DNA of 64,000 nt. It comes from an uncultured Nitrospira sp. GTDB lineage: Bacteria; Nitrospirota; Nitrospiria; Nitrospirales; Nitrospiraceae. Numbering within the stretch: position 1 is the first letter of the stretch; every line of letters begins with the position of its first letter. Both the position numbers and the translations under genes were made by a program. The notes under the pieces were generated by a model. The model was not told where the DNA came from. It searched no databases and worked only from the letters and a program-made list of their open reading frames with translations. Below are positions 59,726 to 64,000 of this stretch, piece after piece. The stretch lies in assembly GCA_902500825.1 (NCBI GenBank), contig CABVRX010000006.1:62001-126000 (forward strand). Reading direction: 5' to 3'.

Positions 59726-60199
59726 ATGGCCATCAAGACCGCGTCACACATTACCATCAGCATGCTTCTACTGACTCTCGTCGGCTGTTCCAGTATGGAA
59801 CAGCCGACAAAATCTATGATGACGGGCAAGCCGCTCTATGAACGATTGGGCGGCAAATCGGCAATCACAGCGGTGATCGAGGATTTCGTCGGCCGTGTCG
59901 CCGCCGACAGCCGTATCAACGGCAAGTTTGCCAATACGGACATTCCCCGTTTGAAAACATTGCTTGTCGAACAGATCTGCCAGGCCACGGGGGGACCCTG
60001 TACCTACACCGGCCGCAGTATGAAAGCCACACATGCCGGCATGGGTGTCAGCAATGCCGACTTCGACGCGCTCGTCGGCAATCTCGTCACAACACTGAAC
60101 CAGTTTAAGGTCCCGGAGCACGAGAAAAACGAACTGCTCGGCGCGCTGGGCCCGATGAAGAAGGACATCGTCGATAAAACGCAGATGTCCATGAACTGA
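59726..60199 (+). CDS. Lipid-anchored truncated haemoglobin (group 1-like)
   Basis: The 157-aa protein has a lipoprotein signal (SMLLLTLVGC, Cys21), unusual for a globin, and then a truncated haemoglobin domain: LYERLGGKSAITAVIEDFVGRVAADSRINGKFANTDIPRLKTLLVEQICQATGGPCTYTGRSMKATHAGMGVSNADF, with the proximal His in KATHAGM. It would bind haem and O2, NO or other ligands in the periplasm. A strong ribosome site (GAGGAGA) precedes the ATG. It heads the group of DUF4331, TonB and TPR genes. Confidence 0.9.
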   Translation: MAIKTASHITISMLLLTLVGCSSMEQPTKSMMTGKPLYERLGGKSAITAVIEDFVGRVAADSRINGKFANTDIPRLKTLLVEQICQATGGPCTYTGRSMKATHAGMGVSNADFDALVGNLVTTLNQFKVPEHEKNELLGALGPMKKDIVDKTQMSMN

Positions 60200-60242
60200 G
60201 CAGACTGAGAAGCACCATCATGCTTCCTGAGAGGAGGACTTC

Positions 60243-60464
60243 ATGAAGACGTTGATCTATTCAACTCTGAGTTTGGCATTCGCTGTCGGCATCCTGTCCG
60301 GGTGCAGCGGAAGCGATAGTGTGCCCATCGTAGCCCCAAGCGGTCCGACGGCCTCGGCGGATGATCAACGCACTCCGCAATCGGACGCGCTCACATCGGA
60401 TGAGGCAGCACTGATAAGCCAAGCCGAATCAGAACCCGTTCCGGCCCCACTGCCGGACCTGTAA
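60243..60464 (+). CDS. Small lipoprotein of unknown function
   Basis: This 73-aa protein has a lipoprotein signal ending LSGC and a short, acidic, Pro-rich mature part (SGSDSVPIVAPSGPTASADDQRTPQSDALTSDEAALI). No domain is recognised. AGGAGG precedes the ATG, and it lies between the haemoglobin and DUF4331 genes on the same strand, so it is probably in the same transcript. Confidence 0.75.
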   Translation: MKTLIYSTLSLAFAVGILSGCSGSDSVPIVAPSGPTASADDQRTPQSDALTSDEAALISQAESEPVPAPLPDL

Positions 60465-60507
60465 TCCAACCCGCTCACTAAGCGGATCTGTTCACAAGGA
60501 GGACACT

Positions 60508-61998
60508 ATGTTCACTCAAATTCGATCACTCATCTTGACGATACTGGCCGTATTCACCGCGATGCCGGTCTTGGCTGCCAGCCATCGCGAAGCTCCGCTA
60601 ATCGCGAATGATCCGACGGCGGATATCACCGATTTCTATTTCTTTCGGAGCTGGCAGGACCCCGACAACGCCATCCTGATCCTGAATGTGATCCCAAGCC
60701 AGGAGCCGGGATCCGGCCCCAATTACTTCAACTTCGCGGACGACGTGCTGTATGAAATTCATATCGACAACAACAAGGACAACATCGCAGGGAACATCGT
60801 CTATCAGATCCGATTCAAAACAGAGATCCGCCAACCAGGAAACGTGTTCCCATTAGCCTATGTCGCATTGCCGCCCATCACGGCTCTCACGGGTGGAGGA
60901 TCGGAAGGGTTGCTCGTACGGCAAAGCTACACCGTCACGGAGCGGCGGTCTGGTCGATCGCCACGCGATCTCGGCACCGGCCCTATGTTCGCCGTGCCGT
61001 CGAACGTCGGCCCTCGCACCACGCCGAACTATGAACAGCTGGCAGCCAAGGGGGTTTTCCCGCTGAAAAACGGAGGGAGAGTCTTCGCCGGCCAACGGGA
61101 TGAAACCTTCTACATCGACCTAGGGGGAACGTTCGATACGTTGAATTTGCATATCTCTCCGATTCTTTCCAATGCGGACGATGCCAACGATGCCGTCATC
61201 GTCGGAGCGCCGGGCGCAGGTACCGCCGATACATTCAGCGGCTTCAACGTGAACACGATCGCGCTGGAAATTCCCATCAGCGAGCTCCTCGGCTCGAACG
61301 GCAACAAGGTGCTCGGCGCCTACGCCAGCACGAGCCGGCCCAAGGTCAGCGTCATCAAGAAAAACGGCGACCGTGACAACAGCACTCGCTTCGTTCAAGT
61401 GGCGCGTATGGGGAATCCGCTTGTCAATGAGTTGATCATCGCGACGAATATGAAGGACAAGTGGAATGCCACGGATGCGGAAGACGAAAACGAATTCGTT
61501 CCGTTCTACTGCAACTCGGCGCTGGCCACGGCACTCAACGCTGTCTTCGGCACCGGTTTCCCGACGGCGAATCGAGAAGATCTCGTGAACGCCTTGCTCC
61601 GGTATGCCCCGGGTCCACCGGTCTGCGGCTCCGGCAGAACCCATGAAGCCCTGGCTGATTTCATTCGAGTCGACCTGGATGTCGCACCGACTCAGCCTGA
61701 CGGCCAGAGGCGACTGGGTCCTCTCGCTCATGACGCGAGCGGCAATGCCACACCGGATAGAGCCGGCTGGCCGAACGGTCGGAGGCCGAACGACGATGTC
61801 ACTGATGTGGCCTTGCGTGTCGTGGCCGGTATCCTGACAAACCCCGCCGTGCCGAACCTTGGGGACGGCGTGAATTTCAACGTCGGTTCAGTGGGCACCA
61901 ACAAGACGGCGAACGGGATTGCAACAGTGTTTCCATTCCTTCCCACTCCGTTCGACGGACGGGATCGCCGGCATATTGATCCCAAAGAGGGCTTCTAG
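60508..61998 (+). CDS. DUF4331-family exported protein
   Basis: The 496-aa protein has a signal peptide (ILTILAVFTAMPVLA) followed by ASHREAPLIANDPTADITDFYFFRSW, the SHREAP...D.TD.Y.F opening that defines DUF4331. The same region contains NYFNFADDVLYEIHIDNNKDN and NTIALEIPISELLGS. The function is unknown; DUF4331 genes are often next to TonB and TPR genes, as here. An AAGGAGG ribosome site precedes the ATG. Confidence 0.9.
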   Translation: MFTQIRSLILTILAVFTAMPVLAASHREAPLIANDPTADITDFYFFRSWQDPDNAILILNVIPSQEPGSGPNYFNFADDVLYEIHIDNNKDNIAGNIVYQIRFKTEIRQPGNVFPLAYVALPPITALTGGGSEGLLVRQSYTVTERRSGRSPRDLGTGPMFAVPSNVGPRTTPNYEQLAAKGVFPLKNGGRVFAGQRDETFYIDLGGTFDTLNLHISPILSNADDANDAVIVGAPGAGTADTFSGFNVNTIALEIPISELLGSNGNKVLGAYASTSRPKVSVIKKNGDRDNSTRFVQVARMGNPLVNELIIATNMKDKWNATDAEDENEFVPFYCNSALATALNAVFGTGFPTANREDLVNALLRYAPGPPVCGSGRTHEALADFIRVDLDVAPTQPDGQRRLGPLAHDASGNATPDRAGWPNGRRPNDDVTDVALRVVAGILTNPAVPNLGDGVNFNVGSVGTNKTANGIATVFPFLPTPFDGRDRRHIDPKEGF

Positions 61999-62009
61999 TT
62001 ATCCCCATC

Positions 62010-62035
62010 GGGTGCCGCATCATGATGCGGCACCC
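62010..62035. terminator. Perfect 26-bp palindrome after the DUF4331 gene
   Basis: GGGTGCCGCATCA (62010-62022) and TGATGCGGCACCC (62023-62035) are exact complements. It could end transcription or protect the mRNA 3' end, though no T-run follows. The tonB ATG is 22 nt further on. Confidence 0.55.
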
Positions 62036-62056
62036 GCTTGATCATCGGACCAGCGT

Positions 62057-62953
62057 ATGAATCAGTGGACGACAAGACAAGAGGCGCGAATCCCACTCCT
62101 GAACGGGTGGCTCGTCTCACTTACTCTCCACGGACTTTTGCTTTTCAGCCTCCTCCCGCTATTCCGCCAGTCGATAGCAATCTTGCCCGAGGAACTGTTT
62201 CACTGGGAGGTCGCGCTCGTGCAATCGGCATCAATAGCTCACAACTCGGTTCAAACCGCCGATACCATCAAGCTGGATGTACCGAAACAACCTGAACGTA
62301 GTTCAACCGTCACTCACGCCAAACGTACGATCCAACACGAACTCTCACCTACCCGACCCATCGCGCCTCTCAAACCACAGGCTGATGCACCTGCTGCACC
62401 GAATTCCATGCCTGACAGTCCTTTGCCGGTCACATCACCGAGTGAGATGACCACAGCTTCGATACCAAATGAGTTGCCTTCTACTCCGGGCCAGACAACT
62501 GAACTTCTACAACAACAGACTGAACTGCCGATGGGCTCGACGACACCCCCACTGGAAACAGCAGTTGCCGTGGCCAACGAAGGAATCACTCCGACTGCGG
62601 AAGCAGCCCAGCCGTCTCCGGCACAGGCCATGACATCAGATGTCGCCGCTGTTTCCGCGATACGGCCCGACTACGGATGGCTTCAGCAGGCAATTTCCCG
62701 ACGCCTGGAGGAACTCAAGCGAGCTTCTCGCCCATCACTCGATGAATCGCGCCCGCTCAAGGTCACGGTCAAGGCCGTGGTCTCAAGGGAAGGAATATTG
62801 CTGGATTCCGCAGTGGTAAAAAGTTCCGGGCTGGATCGCATCGATCAAGAAGCCCTAGCGCTCGTGCAACGAGCCTTTCCCATGCAGTTCGATCGTACAT
62901 TGGACCGGCAACAAATCGTTATGCGCATTCCAATCGCCTATTCAAGAGAGTAG
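62057..62953 (+). CDS. TonB-family energy transducer
   Basis: The 298-aa protein has one N-terminal membrane segment (SLTLHGLLLFSLLPLF), a long Pro/Thr/Ala-rich periplasmic spacer (about 60-205) and a C-terminal TonB-like domain (PDYGWLQQAISRRLEELKRASRP, VKAVVSREGILLDSAVVKSSGLDRIDQEALALVQRAFP). It transmits the proton motive force from ExbBD to outer-membrane receptors. No exbBD is in the window. It is adjacent to DUF4331, whose role may depend on TonB-driven transport. Confidence 0.87.
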   Translation: MNQWTTRQEARIPLLNGWLVSLTLHGLLLFSLLPLFRQSIAILPEELFHWEVALVQSASIAHNSVQTADTIKLDVPKQPERSSTVTHAKRTIQHELSPTRPIAPLKPQADAPAAPNSMPDSPLPVTSPSEMTTASIPNELPSTPGQTTELLQQQTELPMGSTTPPLETAVAVANEGITPTAEAAQPSPAQAMTSDVAAVSAIRPDYGWLQQAISRRLEELKRASRPSLDESRPLKVTVKAVVSREGILLDSAVVKSSGLDRIDQEALALVQRAFPMQFDRTLDRQQIVMRIPIAYSRE

Positions 62954-62957
62954 CTCA

Positions 62958-64000
62958 ATGACTCGTTCATGGTTGCTCATGGGGCTTATGGTGTTCGGCT
63001 GGTCGACGATCAACCAGGTCCCTTCGGCTTACCCGGAGCCCTACCGACCCACAGATGATGCCCAGGTCCTTGAGCGGCTCAGCTTTAAAGTGACCGATCC
63101 CGCTGCACGCGAAATCAAAGGCCTGCGAGCCGACCTGCGCAACGACCCTCATCATCTCGAATCAGCCGTACAGCTGGCCACCCGCTACATCGAACAAGGC
63201 CGCTCGGAAGGCGATCCTCGTTTTCTAGGGCAAGCACAGGCGATCCTCGCCCCTTGGTGGAACGAACAGACTCCTCCGGTTTCCACAATTCTTTTGCGCG
63301 CAACCATCAGGCAGAACGCCCATGAATTCGATGGGGCCCTGGCCGATCTCGACCAGGTGCTGGACAGACAGCCGACCAATGCCCAGGCTTGGCTCACCAA
63401 AGCATCGATCCTCCAAATACAGGCACGCTACGACGAAGCACGGCGAGCCTGTCAGCGGCTTGCTCGGCTGGCGGCCTCTCATGTTCTGCTGGGCTGTTTG
63501 AGCGATCTCGCCGGCATGACCGGTCAATCAGCGAAAAGCCAAGAGCTGCTCCGGCAGGTCCTTTCGAATTCCGATCTCTCAAGTCGCGAACGAATCTGGC
63601 TTGCAACGATCCTGGCTGAGACAGCTGCGCGCACTGGAGCCATACGAGAAGCTGAGCAGTCTTTCTCCGAAGCTTTCAAGGTCGGCGTCAAAGATCAGTA
63701 CTTGCTGAGTGCTTATGCGGACTACCTATTGGATCAACGTCGTTATCAAGACATCATCTTTCTACTTCAATCTGAGACGAGAGCGGACGGACTGCTCTTG
63801 CGCCTGGCCCTCGCTGAACAGGCGCTGGAACTGCCCGCGTTCCAGAACCATACAGCCGAACTGGCGGCCCGCTTTGCCGCAAGTCGTGAGCGCGGAACGA
63901 CCGTCCATGTCAGAGAAGAAGCACGGTTTACGTTGGCATTGTTGCACGATGCCAAGCAGGCACTGCCGTTAGCCCAAACCAATTGGAACGTCCAGCGAGA
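62958..64000 (+). CDS. TPR-repeat exported protein (3' end beyond window)
   Basis: From the ATG at 62958 (4 nt after the tonB stop) the frame stays open to the window end, 347 codons. A signal-like hydrophobic segment (WLLMGLMVFGWSTI) is followed by helical repeats with TPR spacing (LDQVLDRQPTNAQAWLTKASILQIQARYDEARRACQRLA, then SRERIWLATILAETAARTGAIREAEQSFSEAF). It probably scaffolds protein contacts in the periplasm. Its pairing with DUF4331 and TonB suggests a shared function. Confidence 0.8.
   Translation, partial: MTRSWLLMGLMVFGWSTINQVPSAYPEPYRPTDDAQVLERLSFKVTDPAAREIKGLRADLRNDPHHLESAVQLATRYIEQGRSEGDPRFLGQAQAILAPWWNEQTPPVSTILLRATIRQNAHEFDGALADLDQVLDRQPTNAQAWLTKASILQIQARYDEARRACQRLARLAASHVLLGCLSDLAGMTGQSAKSQELLRQVLSNSDLSSRERIWLATILAETAARTGAIREAEQSFSEAFKVGVKDQYLLSAYADYLLDQRRYQDIIFLLQSETRADGLLLRLALAEQALELPAFQNHTAELAARFAASRERGTTVHVREEARFTLALLHDAKQALPLAQTNWNVQR

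Noticed and set aside
1-64000. tRNA, rRNA and CRISPR arrays
   Set aside because: I looked through intergenic gaps for cloverleaf-type sequences and regular spaced repeats and found none.

Overview
The window looks like a chromosomal segment of a Nitrospira-type bacterium (phylum Nitrospirota). This is inferred, not proven, from a moderately GC-rich Gram-negative genome with meso-diaminopimelate peptidoglycan genes, TonB systems, an HpnA-type hopanoid-associated epimerase beside prenyl synthase and carotenoid genes, many PilZ proteins, DUF4331/TonB/TPR genes and an aminoethylphosphonate pathway. No rRNA, tRNA or CRISPR array was seen.

Layout. (1) 1-12535, minus strand: a tightly packed dcw operon, rsmH-ftsL-ftsI-murE-murF-mraY-murD-ftsW-murG-murC-murB (murB cut by the window edge), driven by a near-consensus promoter at 12543-12570. 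Most junctions are ATGA, TAATG or TAGTG overlaps. (2) 12.7-17.5 kb: a repeat-bearing secreted protein, a beta-propeller lipoprotein, YajQ and the peptide/pyruvate transporter CstA. (3) 17.6-20.7 kb, accessory island: a RelE/Phd toxin-antitoxin pair, a duplicated 5' stub of cstA, and a complete retron with promoter, msr-msd RNA, a nucleoside-deoxyribosyltransferase-like effector and a reverse transcriptase. (4) 20.9-22.5 kb: a GST-like protein and two PilZ proteins. (5) 22.5-30.5 kb: genes for making 2-aminoethylphosphonate, activating it with CMP and probably attaching it to lipid (PEP mutase-like/NTP-transferase fusion, split phosphonopyruvate decarboxylase, PhnW-type aminotransferase, cytidylyltransferase, CDP-alcohol phosphatidyltransferase, UPF0104 membrane protein). 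(6) 30.6-37 kb: two PilZ proteins and a TetR-controlled RND efflux pump. (7) 37-45.5 kb: small proteins (SCP2, SpeD-like, zinc ribbons, PilZ, DUF1499, DUF2914, a lipoprotein), a second RelE/Phd pair, a solitary PD-(D/E)XK-like protein and an integrase remnant. (8) 46-50.5 kb: polyprenyl synthase, HpnA, an amber-interrupted small gene, a carotenoid membrane protein and small envelope proteins. (9) 50.6-57.9 kb: a histidine-less sensor kinase, Mpg-type DNA glycosylase, a DHS-like protein without the usual lysine, and a nikR-DUF3842-TonB receptor set. (10) 58-64 kb: an ECF sigma/ChrR-type anti-sigma pair diverging from a haemoglobin-lipoprotein-DUF4331-TonB-TPR group.

Main discoveries to check: the retron with a readable msr-msd RNA; a family of 115-140 bp palindromic elements (15425-15539, 26857-26996, 45832-45947) with compensatory stem changes, two of which supply the stop codon of the adjacent gene; a PEP mutase-like protein with cysteine in place of the signature asparagine; and a recurring placement of the -10 box right next to the start codon, which suggests leaderless mRNAs.
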